Below, piece after piece: positions 17,088 to 17,500 of a stretch of 17,500 nt of DNA. The first letter of the stretch is position 1. Each line of letters starts with the position of its first letter. A program made the position numbers and the translations under genes. The notes under the pieces were generated by a model. The model saw only the letters and a list, made by a program, of their open reading frames with translations. It ran no database searches and had not been told where the DNA came from. This DNA is from Chrysomallon squamiferum (Eukaryota; Mollusca; Gastropoda; Neomphalida; Peltospiridae): the NCBI GenBank assembly GCA_012295275.1, contig CM022675.1:1580925-1598424 (forward strand). Reading direction: 5' to 3'.

Positions 17088-17500
17088 AGATGTTTTTAAC
17101 TAGTATCTTGTTCGACAAGGGCAGAGTGTGTCCGAACCATAATTCAAGTCAGATATTGTTATTGCTGTTTATAGCGTTGTTTATATGACTTATATCATTA
17201 CAAGCCGGAATAGCACTAGTAGCAGTAGTAGTTGTAGCAGTAGTTGTTGTTTTTATCGTCTTTGTTCTAGTAATAATTGCCCTCAGTCTACTTTTCAAAA
17301 TTAATTTACTGTTGAATATAATGATAACAGTTTTACTCGTAGTGTTACTTTAGTTACATCTGTATAAATTTGTAGTACGTAAAACCATAATTAATTATCG
17401 TTAATGAGCTTCATGAACTTTTATAGTGTATGTTAATTTAATTGTGCAGCATGCTTAATTAAATGATGTTATCTTACGTCATACTAAATTTAATAATAAT
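17088..17500. other. AT-rich end of window, no gene
   Basis: A loose AGT/AGC triplet stretch (about 17215-17250) is the only structure seen. Confidence 0.6.

Overview
The window looks like AT-rich nuclear DNA from an animal. The protein-coding part is split by GT-AG introns. The rest is dominated by long perfect microsatellites (GA/CT, CA/TG, GATA, ATT, CATA, poly-T), with no bacterial-style gene packing. SRCR and zona pellucida (ZP) domains point to a metazoan. The density and style of the microsatellites suggest a mollusc, possibly a cephalopod, but that placement is inference and no marker in the window proves it.

Positions 1-4800 hold the 3' end of one plus-strand gene. Six exons can be joined with matching intron phases (111-267, 659-825, 1884-1977, 2557-2722, 3814-3931, 4108-4208). 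They give 266 residues of open C-terminal product: one SRCR domain, the C-terminal part of a ZP domain with six cysteines, a basic RKRR furin-type site, a short Ser/Thr-rich stretch and a hydrophobic tail that runs to the stop codon. The 5' end lies outside the window. The product should be a secreted or surface-anchored extracellular protein. Two things are odd: the SRCR domain lacks one conserved cysteine, and no ZP-N half lies between SRCR and ZP-C.

From about 4.8 kb to the end I found no convincing gene. The region is repeat-rich and structured: a five-copy 41-bp minisatellite with an 82-bp alternation (6729-6926), a 48-bp tandem pair (9462-9557), a complex unit of more than 1.2 kb present twice in direct orientation (about 9572-10825 and 11930-13400) with nested duplications, a 98-bp tandem pair with a related older copy upstream (13780-13935, 15205-15465), and two 124-bp arms in inverted orientation about 2 kb apart (14177-14300 and 16287-16410) that differ at only 3 positions. 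A motif of about 45 bp links the direct copies and the inverted arms, so much of 9.5-16.4 kb belongs to one repeat family. No tRNA, rRNA, CRISPR array or intact transposon ORF was recognised. The long Cys-Val, Arg-Glu, Ser-Leu and Tyr-Ile reading frames are translated microsatellites.
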